Assembly (NCBI GenBank): GCA_015179025.1
Contig: WHUX01000002.1
Coordinates: forward strand, 124,001 to 188,000
DNA from: Terfezia claveryi
Lineage: Eukaryota; Ascomycota; Pezizomycetes; Pezizales; Pezizaceae
Direction: 5' to 3'
DNA: 64,000 bases
Shown here: positions 45,586 to 57,300 of the stretch, piece by piece
Layout of the letters: every line of letters starts with the position of its first letter
Numbering within the stretch: position 1 is the stretch's first letter
Notes under the pieces: generated by a model
Seen by the model: the letters and a program-made list of their open reading frames with translations, nothing else
Told to the model about the DNA's origin: nothing
Database searches by the model: none
Made by a program: the position numbers and the translations under genes

Positions 45586-46453
45586 TTATTTCACGCGAGT
45601 ATCTAATGCAAGGCGTTCACCCATCTCTAGCTCGACACCAATGCCTCGAACTAGCTGCTGAAATTCATGGAGCTCCTTAGACCCCATCTCCATCAACGAG
45701 TGCTGTTCATTTCTGACGCCCGTGGCGGTGCCTGGCCCGACTTGCACCTGTGCAACCTTGACACTGACCTTGCAGACCCAAGCCTGTGCAGGGTCTATAT
45801 TCTTGAGTGACTCTCTCGGTAGGGGCTGATGTTGAACAGTAGGAACGAATGTCTGTGTCAATGAAATTACTAGGTTCCCATGGTAGAGATTGTAGCCAGA
45901 GGTAACGTATTCAGAGATATAACTGTTGGTATAAATCAATATCGAAGCTATTTGTTGAGATGATAATGACTTACGTATACCCGAAATCTTCCATAAATGC
46001 CAATGCATCTCCATCCCCAACTTCTGCCAGAAATATGACTCTCCTTGTCTCAGCGGGCTTTGGTGAAGCGTCAGGAAAATCCAGAAATTGAATCGTCCAT
46101 CTCTGCTTCTTAATGTCATAGAGCTTCTCCTCCAGCTGATTGTCTCTGTTCTTATCCTTCTCATCCCCATCGAGATCAATCATAACCACGTCCTCTTCCC
46201 CTTCGCCCTTCTCCTCTTTCTCTTTCATTTTCCCCTCAAACTCGGCCTCATCTACTCTAGATATCAATTGCAAATGATACATCTCTTGTTGCCCCGCCCC
46301 AATCATGGTGTGCGGCTTGGGCCGCTTTGGCTTATATAGGAGGTGGTGAATAAGTTGGGGCTCCGGGTTCATATTACATATCGCCGACAGTATCCGCAGA
46401 ACTTGCAAATGTCTTGCATTGGGTATGAGACAGTAGAGGGATATCTCTTGCAT
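45586..46453 (-). CDS. MED18: Mediator complex subunit 18 (Med18/Srb5)
   Basis: Head-module subunit of Mediator, linking regulators to RNA polymerase II. The product is 271 residues. Exon 1 (46453-45975) begins MQEISLYCLIPNARHLQVLR, as fungal Med18 proteins do, followed by IYKP-type LLYKPKRPKPHT. A highly acidic Glu/Lys/Asp insert lies in the middle (about residues 80-115), then QRWTIQFLDFPDASPKPAET and FMEDFGY. The intron is 45923-45974 (GTAAGT...CAACAG). Exon 2 continues TYISEYVTSGYNLYHGNLVI with SLTQTF, WVCKVSVKVAQVQVGPGTAT and the ending GIGVELEMGERLALDTRVK. Together these give the two-part beta-barrel/helix pattern of Med18. The upstream frame is also open (MALPSVT), but the ATG at 46453 fits the family start. 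An exact copy of the dispersed 15-mer lies 74 bp upstream of this ATG. Confidence 0.9.
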
Positions 46454-46526
46454 GGTGACCGATGGCAGAGCCATTGGGCGTATCAAGCTTGTCGAAACCA
46501 CTTAGAGTGTTCGATATCGTATCCCG

Positions 46527-46541
46527 GTGCCAACCAGACTA
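46527..46541 (-). repeat. Exact copy of dispersed 15-mer, just upstream of MED18
   Basis: GTGCCAACCAGACTA on the plus strand, within the probable promoter or leader of MED18. Confidence 0.85.
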
Positions 46542-47864
46542 CGTACCTGAGGTTCAATATGTCTTGTGTTGCGTTGGCAATACCCTTCTTGGCACTGGAC
46601 CAGTTGTGAGGGGGTTACCCTCAGTAACCAACACTAAACCTCACTAGGAAATAAAGTCAAAATTCGCATGCTCCCAAGTTCTACTACGAAAAAGGCAGAC
46701 TAGGCCTTGACATGTATTTGCACGTACATCTAAGTATCCCCGCCTTTCCGCGGAGATCACAAATCATGCACACCCACCCACCTTACTACCGGCATTATGC
46801 ATGAGCATCTCTTCTTCCCATTACCTTGGGTAAATCACGTTCCTGCTTTTCGAAAAAGAGATTTATGGCAGTTGCTCCATCAACCATTTAGCGTGAAGTA
46901 AATACATAGGGTGTGGCTCAGCCACGGCCCAATGCAGCATTGTCATTTTAATTTTAAGTTATAAGCCGGACTCCGAATACACGCCTTAATATACTTCTAT
47001 AAATCAATAAGCATATTTTTATCCGATAATTTAATTTAATTTACAACAATCCATCCATGACGGGTAACTGCTAGTTCTACATAGAATAACGGCGAGCTAC
47101 TGTCGCTGCAGAAGCTCTTTCAAATTGTGGGAGAGCTTGAGTTTGAACATAAGCTTCGCCATTTTCGAAGTACTGACGTGGTTGCAAACCGTAGTCGTGG
47201 CTCGATCGATCGACCGAGCATAATAGAATTTACCAATGATCTTGCCAGTGTCCAACCACAATCCTTCTTCCTTATCAGCGCACGGCAGAACCGGATCTTT
47301 CTCGTTGACTCGCTAAAAGGAACAATAGCAAGTGTTACCTGACAGGGGATACAGGCAAAATACGTAAGGAATACCGAAAAGGACTCTTCCCCACATGGAC
47401 TTGAGTCCAGCTAGACTTAAGTATGTTTCCCCGCTCCCGTGGTGTCATCAGTTCGCCATCTTGGTAGGGGGAGCTTGAACCTGGGGGTAATGGCCACATA
47501 TGAAGAACAGATCTAAAGTGGCGTAGTGGGGTTCCGCAGATCTCTCATCGGTCTCCGAACGGCGATTTCGCGGTCGATGCACCAAACCTCAAATGGCTAG
47601 TCATTTTCACGGCCGCGAAGGTTCCAAAAGAAAACCCTCAAATTCTTTGTGTCGGCGAGAACACTCAAGAGAGGTATCAGATGAAGCAATATGACAAATT
47701 TGATCACCAAAAGGCCTGTAATTTCTCTACGAGAGGCCCACGCTCGCCAGACTATATTCACTCTTGCTAAGCAATTTAGGCAGAGGTCAGATTGAAAACA
47801 AGCACAGAACTGGGTCCAGAACAAGTGACGGAGGTGGTGGATGCGCTTCAGCTACGAGAGGCTT

Positions 47865-47879
47865 GTGCCAACCAGACTA
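47865..47879 (-). repeat. Exact copy of dispersed 15-mer, upstream of KGD4
   Basis: GTGCCAACCAGACTA on the plus strand, about 280 bp before the KGD4 start. Read on the minus strand it continues AAGCCTCTCGTAG, resembling the flank of the 17310 copy. Confidence 0.85.
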
Positions 47880-48159
47880 CTTAAGTACGCTTTAGCCAGA
47901 CGCTTAAAGTTTTACTCGCTTGGGTGTAGCTGGCTGAATTTGAGCAAGATTGTATCATTCGATCATCACGAGAAAACTCTTCTTTATCTGGCACACCTTC
48001 TAGCTGGGACGAAATTTAGACGGCGTCACAACCCGAATTGCTCCGTAATAGATATAGTGGCCCTTTGCCGTCAAAGTTGCATAAACCTTATCACCTCAGC
48101 CAGACCCAAAGACACATATACATCAACCAAACCGTCTACTCAACATCTCATACCCAAAA

Positions 48160-48564
48160 ATGATTGCTTCCAGAGTTCTCCGTGCCGCTGCTGGACGCTC
48201 TCCCCTCATTCAATTCCTTGGGAAGCGATCGATTCCAGGTAAAAAGCGCATCCTTTCTGCCTGTATTCGCAAATTCGGGCTAATATTTTTCCGTTCAGAA
48301 TCAATCGATCATACCCCTCGCCTTCACCCTCAAGATCCTCACCCTTCCCTCCCCACCTCCTTCGCCGAGTACCGAGCTAGGGCATCTCAACATGGCCCAT
48401 TGACAGGCTACCGATCAGCAAGCTCCACTGCTACTAGACCATCCATCCAGCCAAAGGAGGGAGAGCACTTTGACCGAAACGAGCTACCAAAGCGATTCTG
48501 GAGGCTCCGAATCAGCAAGGCTGAGATGCAGGCGATCGAGGATGGTGCCGCAATAATTGCCTAA
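48160..48564 (+). CDS. KGD4: 2-oxoglutarate dehydrogenase subunit 4 (Kgd4/MRPS36 type)
   Basis: Small mitochondrial adaptor that tethers the E3 enzyme to the 2-oxoglutarate dehydrogenase core in the TCA cycle; formerly annotated as ribosomal protein Ymr31. 114 residues after splicing. MIASRVLRAAAGRSPLIQFL is a mitochondrial presequence (Arg/Ala/Leu, no acidic residue). GKRSIPESIDHTPRLHPQDP is the conserved core, and ELPKRFWRLRISKAEMQAIE is the C-terminal E3-binding type motif. The intron is 48239-48298 (GTAAAA...GTTCAG, 60 nt). It is a multiple of three and contains no stop, so retention would insert 20 residues (GKKRILSACIRKFGLIFFRS) between presequence and core. The start ATG at 48160 is the only one giving a presequence. 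Confidence 0.88.
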   Translation: MIASRVLRAAAGRSPLIQFLGKRSIPGKKRILSACIRKFGLIFFRSESIDHTPRLHPQDPHPSLPTSFAEYRARASQHGPLTGYRSASSTATRPSIQPKEGEHFDRNELPKRFWRLRISKAEMQAIEDGAAIIA

Positions 48565-49979
48565 AATGTTGCCACCGGCTGGGATGGGCCTCCGTCGAAA
48601 TCCAACGATAGCGTATCTATACATCGACAGTGAACATCTAAACCCATAGATTGGACTTTTTCTCTTCAAAAAATATATCTCGGACGTTCTTTCCTTATAG
48701 GGACCTTTTACCCGTTCTATCCTAGCCAAACCCCAGGTATACATTCCTGGGGCCTTTACTTTCCAACATTCTGATTTATTTCATGTTCCTTCAAAAGTGG
48801 GTTTCTGACTGTGGCGACCAGTTAATCTCACGCATTTACTTTGGAGGACGTTGGGGTTCTGGGAAATGGTTTCATGCTTGTCTTTTTCTTTCTCTTGTCA
48901 TTCGAACACGGGTGTTATTTTTTTCATGTCGATTGGACACTCCGGGTTTGGAGTATGATTTCATGAGCAAGGTTTCACAAGTAAGGTCGTGATTTGGGGT
49001 TGGGCATTTTTTTTGGTGTCGTCATGGTGGGCAAAGGCGGTTGTAAGTTATAGTATTCTCTCGTCTGTGTATTTTAGGCTGCCCTCAATGAAAAATATAA
49101 TGACAAAGGCAAATTTGTTATGCGTGCCTGATACCACTGCAGCTGATGCCTCTGCACATTTAACCATGTTCTCTTAATCCTCTTAATCCATGATGATTCA
49201 TTAATTGCACCCTAAATGCGGCTCGTCTGTTCTCGGTTAAATTGATCTGACGAATCAACAGTGCCGTGATTTTTGCTGAGTATGAACCACATTACTGTTA
49301 ATGTAGCCTCGTCCATGGACGAGGTTTTTGAATTCTCAGCTATTGGGTTCACCAATCCGAGCCGATGTGTATATAACTGTAGCCTGACGTCCTGCTTCAA
49401 ATACGGCCAGACTCCGTCTGACAATTCCACCGAACTACAACCAACAGAAGCCAAAAGGACGCTGGCCTCAGACAACACACCTAGTTAATGGCTAGGATGA
49501 TTGGTGCTGTAAGGATCCTAGACTAAAGAGTCTGTTACAGTGTGAATTCTCCCCAATGAGAATCAAGATGGGGGGAAAAAGCACCGAAGGGCGGCTCGGG
49601 AAAAAGAAAAGAACGCAGGGTTCATCCGAATTGTTACGATTCTGTCTAGCTACGTAGATGAAGGGATCTCTATCCGCAAGCCAGACTAGATCTCTATGTG
49701 GTTGGTTGATAGCTGGGCGGATCACCTTCACCAAATGGGGGTTGATGCCCCAAAATCCCCTAAGCTAAATATTCGGAAGCAAATTGGCTGTAACGTCTGA
49801 CTTTCGATGGTTGCACGACTTCCCGCCTGAATCCAGGTCAAAATCCGAACGCCAGAGCGCAAAATCCACGATACCTGCGAATCCCCCACAGTTACGCATC
49901 TCCACTTCCATATCGGAAAATGACACCCACTTTGAGTATCATTTCCTTTCTGCATCTCATTTGAATGACACTCTTTGAA

Positions 49980-50086
49980 TAGTCTGGTTATCCCTCGTTA
50001 GGCCCTGGATGGCTGTTATTAATTCCCTTTGGGCTAGGCTAATACAGAAAGCATGTAGAATTTCCAAATACGTGCCAACCAGACTA
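49980..50086. mobile_element. Candidate 107-bp miniature inverted-repeat element
   Basis: The left end reads TAGTCTGGTTATCCC (49980 onward) and the right end GTGCCAACCAGACTA (50072-50086). The outer ten bases are perfect inverted repeats beginning and ending in TA. Size, inverted ends and TA borders fit a MITE of the Tc1/mariner superfamily. It encodes nothing. The interior has not been compared with other copies, so this rests on the ends alone. Confidence 0.5.
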
Positions 50087-51283
50087 TCCAAATCCACAAA
50101 TACCTATGATGATTGGGCTGGCACGAACCAGAGTCATCCAACGACTACCGTATCGCCACAGTTTAGGGTTCTTCCGGAATGAACTGCTTCCCGACGGTTA
50201 TTGGTATCAGGCCAACCTTTCCGTTTTTATTTGTCCCAACGGCTTGGGGCACTGTTACCTTGGATCGAGCTGAGACATGATTGAATAATTAATTGGCGAA
50301 AGGCACGGCTCGCCGAAATAAATGAGCATTCGTATTCACCAGCAAGATTACCTAAAGAGTGGGAGGTTTGGGGTGCAATGGCATCATTAGGTAGGTGCAT
50401 CTTCACCGACTCCGAGACTCCAAGATTCGGCCTTTGTTGTCAAGCTTTAGCTTAGCTTGATCTGGTCGACTGAAGGCTTACCAGGGATAGGAGTCTCTTG
50501 CTGATACCTCGGTACAAGGCCGCGGCTCGGGCCGCAGACATTTATTCCCTTAGAATTGCATTGAACTGCTGGTTGTTGGTGTAGATATAGATACACGCAA
50601 GGTAGCCTGACCCATGAGACTAGTTTGATCAACGGGTTTTGCACTACTGCATTTCGGGGACTGTCGGTGACGCGTAGTGTGGTCTCAATTCTTGCATGAT
50701 TTTCAGCCTCTGCGAGGGGTACTAGACCTTCAGTCCGAGGTGGCACTAGCACCACAACTCGATACATAACAAGCCATCCGAGGGGCAAAAAGGAAAATTT
50801 CTAGAAGGCAAGGAACGCGTTTCGGACCTTTCCTCTGTTATTGAAGGTCCTCCGGCAGCTACGGATAATCTCCCTTGTCACAAGGAATCTGCACACCGGG
50901 CAGGAGACATGTATGCCACATCTGCGTTTCGCATATTTGGTGACGAGCCACGGAAACTGCGATTGGATGTCATTGCACACGATGAAGGTACGAGACTTCA
51001 ATCACGAGCACTTGAAGCAGTACCATCCGGTTTACCTGTTACCTATCTTCGATCTATTACCAGACTTCTTAAGAAGCTGCTACCTACGAGGGTCGGTACT
51101 GATATCGCTTGTGGCTGTCATGTTCCCGCATTCGGAGATAACAATCTGTATATACAGTATTTCCGCCACGCAGCCACTAAGAACCAACGGGTTCTGAAAG
51201 AGCGAATGCGGTAATGCAACGGAGAAACTTCTACGCTAGCAGAGATTGACTGTGGCTTTGCGAAACCTAGGTGCCTATCTACC

Positions 51284-51298
51284 TAGTCTGGTTGGCAC
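51284..51298 (+). repeat. Exact copy of dispersed 15-mer TAGTCTGGTTGGCAC
   Basis: Followed by AACGACC. It lies in inverted orientation to the copies at 51787-51800 (diverged) and 52118-52132 (exact). Confidence 0.85.
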
Positions 51299-52117
51299 AA
51301 CGACCTATGAAAACTATCTACCCATGTCGAGGTGAAATAATAGTGATTGGACAGAGAAGGATAATCCCTGGATTATCCTAGTTTATCTCTCAAGGAGGGG
51401 TAGGTACTCTATCGCTTTTGCTTAACAGCTACCTCTTTTTCTATACAGGTCTTCGCTTCGCATGTTGTTAGGAATCTCTGAGCAACCCGATCTCAATACA
51501 TACATAACTGCTTATGCATAAATCTAAACTGGACATGGGACCGGGATCTTTCGATGCCGATATATTATTCTCTACATAGAAGTGGTCAGTGGGGCGGCTT
51601 GTTGTACCCAGGACTGGATGCGCTAAGCTCCCCATATGCTTACAAGAGGTTGCAAATTTACTTCTTCAGGCACAGATAACAGCGGGCCGCCTGCTAAAGT
51701 TGGAATAGCTCCCATGGACCCCACTGCAACTTGATGGGTCTTTCACCTAGCCCTGGCCAGCAGAATTGAGGTGTTACCACGGCGCATGCCAACCAGAATA
51801 CTGCTGTCAGGGTCCCGTGGCTTGCTTGGTTGTCTGCACGTCTGCAGGATTCCAGAATGTCGTAAGGCTTTGGCTACATTACTTTCTTGCAGCAATTAAA
51901 TATGGACCCTCTTGCAGAGTACTAGGTACCTACCGGTACTCCGTAGAGGCTGATTCTCTCCCTGGCTACCTACTCGATGGATGCAGTGCATAAGACCCTT
52001 GGACGAGGTCGGCTAGAAGAGCTAGGATGGAGAATGCGACATTGAGTGTAGTTTGCAATTTCAGTGTACTCCACCTTGTCTCAAAACGGTCAGCACACCA
52101 ACAAATAAACGATAGCA

Positions 52118-52132
52118 GTGCCAACCAGACTA
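52118..52132 (-). repeat. Exact copy of dispersed 15-mer, inverted
   Basis: GTGCCAACCAGACTA on the plus strand. With 51284 it could bound an 850-bp element, or with 51787 a nested one. Confidence 0.8.
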
Positions 52133-53227
52133 CCAATAAACGGGCGCTTGAAGATGGTGGGCCAACCGTCCAGATGCAAGCCAGCTGCCCAACTACACGC
52201 GCAAGCGTAAGGGTCGATTTCACTGGGCTTGGTGCGAGCCACTTACCTACCACACCATGAAGGGGTCAAGGGAACCAGGTAGAGTATTCTAGCATGTATG
52301 GCAGCACGCTAACCAAGACCCATGGCTAGGCAAAGGTGTGATTCCTGCACAACCGCAACTGGTGCTACCCACAAGAGGGTGAGCGTGGGCAAGGGTGGTG
52401 GTGGTGTAGCTAAAACCAAACTGCTCTCTTTTACAGAGGATTGTGGGAGGTATATTTCCGCGATACAGGAGATCTGAACTGTAGTACATATACACAGTTC
52501 GCCCGCCCCGCTGGCTCAGAGTCATGCTCGAGCTCGAATCGAAAAGCTCGTCATATTTGCCACTACGAGCCTCAGCTCATACGTACTGCCCTTACAACAC
52601 ATCGGCTACCCGACACCTTGCGAGAGTTGGAAACTAAACAAGAAGAGAGGCGACATTTCTTATTCGATACATGCTGGCTGCGCAACCTCCTGGGCGACTC
52701 AGCTGCTCTTACCATCCGTCACTGCAGGCTGGCGCTAGGGAAGACGCACTACCGACGTACTGAGAGGAAGGGTTCCGGCAGCAGCTCCTGCGCTTTGGCT
52801 TAGGGCCTGTGGGTCTGCGGTTGCATTTAATATATTCTAGAAGGTGTGTGTGTGTGTGCACTTGCTGCTCAGCGACACAGAACAAATAAATACAATCTTA
52901 GGGGCCTGTGTCTGTGGCCTGTCTGTCGTCACAAGTTGCCAGTAACTGAGACTCAACTGAACTTGGGATTATTATTTATTTGGATTTGCGTATGGGATTC
53001 TAAATCTAAACTTACTCGCTGAAAAGTTTATTTAGTTGCGACGAGCACCCGGGTTCCTTCTTTCATTCTTCGAGAAGCACTACACGCAGCCCGCCGATCG
53101 ATCCGCTAAGGACATACAACAGCAGCATAGTTATCACCAGCGAACAGACCAAGTTGGCTTGCTAAATAGCAACGCAAAGGAGGGCTCCCAGTGTGGCCCA
53201 GAGGACACAATCTATAGTACGAGCAGT

Positions 53228-54313
53228 ATGTCTGGTCTGAGATTACATCGCCCCCCTTCACTAGATCTTAAATTTACGGCTCGCGCACCAACACCACCTC
53301 CATCCACAGACAACGACTCAGGCAGCGACACGATGGACTCTACCACCTCATCATCGTCATCATCATGCTCACAGAGGCCAATCAGTGCAGCAGCGATGGC
53401 TCAAACACCATACTGCCATAGGCGGCCAACACTGGCCGAAATATTATCCAACCAAGCGCCACCACCCTACACCCTCAGCGCATTCATGGCCTATCTATCA
53501 CAGAACCACTGCCTGGAAACACTGGAATTTACCATGGATGCCTCCAGATACAGGAAACATTTTAACTCACTACACCCATCCAATGAGGGTTCTATGACTC
53601 CCGACAGCGATTCTTGCCAGTATGTGAGAATGCTTTGGCAGAGGCTTTTGGATGCCTACATTGCACCAAATGGACCTAGAGAAGTAAATCTACCGAGCGG
53701 GATCCGGGAAAATTTGCTGAATATTCCCAACCAACGAACTCCACCACCTCCAGAATCCCTCGACTCAGCCGTGACTATTGTTTACGAGTTGATGGAGGAG
53801 AGTGTTTTGATGCCATTTCTCAACTCTTTCGGCAGCTGCCAGACTAACTCAGCACCATGGGATTCACAATCTTCCGAAGATTTATACCTGAGAGGGACTT
53901 TGGATGAACGGGGACTACGAAGGAAAAATAATTCTGGATCTCCTCCTCCACCACAGGAAATATCACAATCATACAGCCCTACTTCCCCCACGAGCAGCCG
54001 TCCACGAACCATTTCTCCATTCAGTACTGGGCTTGGATGGCACAGAAGCTCTTCACATTTTCCTAACTCTGCCGAAGGACCATCAGCGAATGCCAGTGGA
54101 GACAGCCTTGCTAATGATGATTCGATGATTTCCTCCAACACCAGTGCCTCTCCAATGACCCCACCTTCCACTCCTCCCAACTCGGACTCCCCAATTTCTG
54201 CTGGAAGCCCAAAATATGCCAAGGCTGCTGAGAAGAGCTGGAAAAAGATGACTGGGAAATTAAGCTCGAGCTGGAAAAAGAGGGATGGTCTTCAAGACAA
54301 CCGTACTTTATGA
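53228..54313 (+). CDS. RGS-domain protein (regulator of G-protein signalling)
   Basis: Predicted GTPase-activating protein for a heterotrimeric G-alpha subunit. Single exon, 361 residues from the ATG at 53228 (MSGLRLHRPPSLDLKFTARA). A Ser/Thr/Pro-rich head with a Ser run is followed by the RGS domain, about residues 67-205. Landmarks are RPTLAEILSNQAPPPYTLSA, FMAYLSQNHCLETLEFTMDA, YRKHF, then after a Ser-rich loop MLWQRLLDAYIAPNGPREVN, LPSGIRENLL and AVTIVYELMEESVLMPFLNS. The C-terminal 150 residues are low-complexity Ser/Pro/Thr with a basic end (SWKKMTGKLSSSWKKRDG). No DEP or membrane segment is seen, so it is of the short fungal type (Rgs2/RgsB-like) rather than FlbA. The frame is open upstream to 53036 without an ATG; a longer form would need another start. 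Confidence 0.85.
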   Translation: MSGLRLHRPPSLDLKFTARAPTPPPSTDNDSGSDTMDSTTSSSSSSCSQRPISAAAMAQTPYCHRRPTLAEILSNQAPPPYTLSAFMAYLSQNHCLETLEFTMDASRYRKHFNSLHPSNEGSMTPDSDSCQYVRMLWQRLLDAYIAPNGPREVNLPSGIRENLLNIPNQRTPPPPESLDSAVTIVYELMEESVLMPFLNSFGSCQTNSAPWDSQSSEDLYLRGTLDERGLRRKNNSGSPPPPQEISQSYSPTSPTSSRPRTISPFSTGLGWHRSSSHFPNSAEGPSANASGDSLANDDSMISSNTSASPMTPPSTPPNSDSPISAGSPKYAKAAEKSWKKMTGKLSSSWKKRDGLQDNRTL

Positions 54314-57300
54314 CGGTTAATCCGCCCTCTCCAACAACCGTCTAGGAACGCTGGTCGAGGACCAGTTCTGACTTCACGATCGATTTGAGTTGAATGCACT
54401 TTCTCTGCGCGTATTTTATCTTTCAAGACTTAGTGCATTCGCTACAAACATCGGGTTTTCTCAGATTGGAGAGGGTGTGGTACCAAGCTCGACTCGAAGT
54501 CGACAATGTCACGTAAATCTTACCTTGAGGTTTACGATGATTGATGGTAAACGACACTTTTTTTGGCGGGGGGCGTTCACACGGTGCTTTTTCATTTCAC
54601 CACTTCTAGCCTGTATCTCAGCCTTCAACTAAATTTCCACACGTACCGTATTCCATTTCCCACCAACGATGCACGCGTTGCACTCATGCGCTTCGTTTGT
54701 ACAGCGCATCTTGGATGGATGGGTTTTCCCTTTCTTTCACACAGGAGCTGGTTGGTTTGTCGATTAACATAGATCGTGTTTTGTTTTGGTGTTCACCTTT
54801 TCCTAGTTCTTTTACTCCTCTTCTCCGTACATATATCATACATCCCCACCCATCTCCTGCAGTTGCGTGAAGGCAAGGCAGTGGCCGTCTGGCGGATTCC
54901 CGACTCCCATCCCCACTCTAAGTCGCCAGTCACTACTACTGCACGCTTCCTGTCCATTGGAGCAAAATCTCCCTATACTTTCTCTTGGTCACATTTCACC
55001 ACAAACACACATGAATCAAGTCAGCTTTTTCCACGCATCTGTTGCGGCGTTTTGATTTAGTACCTACTTCGTTCTATTTTACATGCACAATTTTTTTCGG
55101 CTGATATCATGAAGGTGGGAAAATTATACACAATTACGGTTTACAAAATATGCGGCCATATTTCCAGGGTTTCTATTTATTTATCTTGATCATTTTCATT
55201 CCTTTGTGTTTCCTTATGTCGGTGCACTTGAGCTGTCAAGGCTGGGAAATTATCTTGTACAGAATTCATCGGTTTCTTTTGTCAGGCTTAGAATACGCGG
55301 ACTAGGTTCTTTGTCATTTTTTTTTCATAGCTATGGGCCGTGGGCTGAGGAAGGTGTATGGGATTGGAAAAAGATAAGTTTGGACTGGGGGCTATTAGCG
55401 GGGAAGGGCTTGATTTGCTTTCGGTATCAGGTACAGTATTGGAGTTGGGGGCCGGCAATGGGGTGAGGCGCAAAAAAATAATACATCTGCAACCCATCTA
55501 TTTCGATATCTATTTCGATATCCTTGTGACGACTCGCCCTGTGAATTGCGAATTTTCTGAGATACTTCCGTAAATATGTTATCGATAGATATCTCGTCTC
55601 CAGCCAATCACGCGCTGACATAGCGGCGGAATACTACCCAGCTCGCATACGGCCATGCAGTATCTAACAATGCGTCGTCTATTTGAAACCATCAATATCT
55701 GGCGTCTTCCGGCGTGGCCTGAATTCGAAGAAAATTTAACTTATACAATATTATCCTAGGGTATTTGGGTAAGTGATCTGGCCGTGGGATGTTTCTAAAT
55801 ATTCACTCAACTCCAATAAGCCATATAGCCTTGTTGTTCCACGGTTCCATTGTAGGCACTCGCGGATCTTGAAATGATCAACACACTAAGGGCCCCAGGG
55901 AAACAGCGGTCGGTCCTTGGGTACCTCCGATGCTGCCCTGAGCCGCCAACCATACCTACCCTGAACCCCAATTTCAATAGCCCTCATTAAGGAACGTGAG
56001 ATATATGCAGCAGCTCAGCACGTGAGGCTCTAGGATGAATATATGTTTATGAGACAAGATCAAACCAATTTTTGTCTTGATTAGCGTGGCTTGAAGCTAA
56101 TCATGCAACCTGTGCTCGATCAATGCGCTCTGGCTACGAAACCATTTTCAGGCCTGCATTTCGAGTTTCCTGTCTTACTTCGAGCGGATCCTCGGATATG
56201 GGGAGCCGTTGGGTTAGCCTCAAAGGGCAGGTGTTATAGGTATATGTACGGTATATCTCCACAGGGGATGCGTGATTTGGGCGGTCCAAAGTGAAAAGAC
56301 TAAACTGGAAGGGGCCGAGGGGACATCAGTCATATGCCATGGGGATCATTGGATAGACGTCAATTCTTTCCAGGAGATATCTCCAACTAGTCCGGGAAAC
56401 GTAAGTGTACGTAAAAGTAACTGCAGCTGTGCGCACGCATGGATTGGAGTCTAGAAATGCATAACTCTAGGTTTACAGGCGGATTGGTATCAAAAAGGAT
56501 CACCGTCAACCCCCCCCCGTTGGCTTGCCAATCCGTTAGGCGGACCGGAAGATACTTCCGAGCTCCTTTTGGGAAAAACTTCGAAAACCCCGGACAATAT
56601 GTCTTTTCTCTCCAGTTTTTGCTTTTGACACTTCGCCTTTTGTGGTTTATTTTCTTTTTTCTTTTTTTTTTCTTTTTCTTCTTTCATATTCGAATGCGAG
56701 ACAAGCGTCAACGAGCCGTGCCCTGGAAACTTCAACCACTCAAGCCCTAAGAAAGGGAAAAAGTAAGTGCAACGCTAGCTACAAAGGGTTCCGTTGGGTG
56801 GATCCCACCTCTTAACCCGATCCCGTAACTCAGACTTCCTGAATTATACCCCGAGATACCGACGTCTAGGTATACATCCTTAGTAATGTCGGACCGCTGT
56901 AGGTTTCACTTGTGATGTGTGCCGATTAGAACGGACATACTCCGTATTGAATATGTAACCAATGTGAGGGCAAGGTGCCGAAAAAGGAGATGTATTAGGT
57001 AAGACATTGTGGACCATATGCACTGACACCAATAAGTACTTAGGTAATGGAATGGAAAGCTAACCACTCGAGCTTGGGGTTTAAGTCAATTGACTTGAAA
57101 TTGGAGCAAGGTGGCTCCTGGGGGGAGGTAGGGGAATCAATAAACCTACAAGCTCGGTAGTTGCTTTTTTGTACGAAGCCGGTCTCCTTTCATCTCATAC
57201 ACGGATGATGTTGAAAGGAATATGGGCCACAGTTGAAGCATATGATTTTGACAGAGGTCGGGTGAGGGGGGTGGTGGCCTTCCAGGTTAGTAAGTTGGAT

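Larger units (their letters stand above)
46454..48159. other. Divergent spacer, MED18 / KGD4
   Basis: No gene recognised. Exact copies of the dispersed 15-mer, both as GTGCCAACCAGACTA on the plus strand, lie at 46527-46541 and 47865-47879. Confidence 0.6.
48565..53227. other. 4.6-kb intergenic region rich in the dispersed motif
   Basis: No gene recognised. The stretch 49980-52132 holds three exact motif copies (50072, 51284, 52118) and two diverged ones (49980, 51787), the densest cluster in the window. A short TG run lies near 52843-52858. The open frame running into the RGS gene from 53036 lacks an ATG and is taken as leader. Confidence 0.6.

Noticed and set aside
53036..53227. N-terminal extension of the RGS protein
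   Set aside because: No ATG in this part of the frame; the first ATG at 53228 gives a sensible start.
18225..56946. TACTCCGTA / TACGGAGTA 9-mer at 18226, 51937 and 56938
   Set aside because: Only three exact copies against about 0.5 expected, and similar motifs are common in Pezizomycotina genomes; too weak for a claim.
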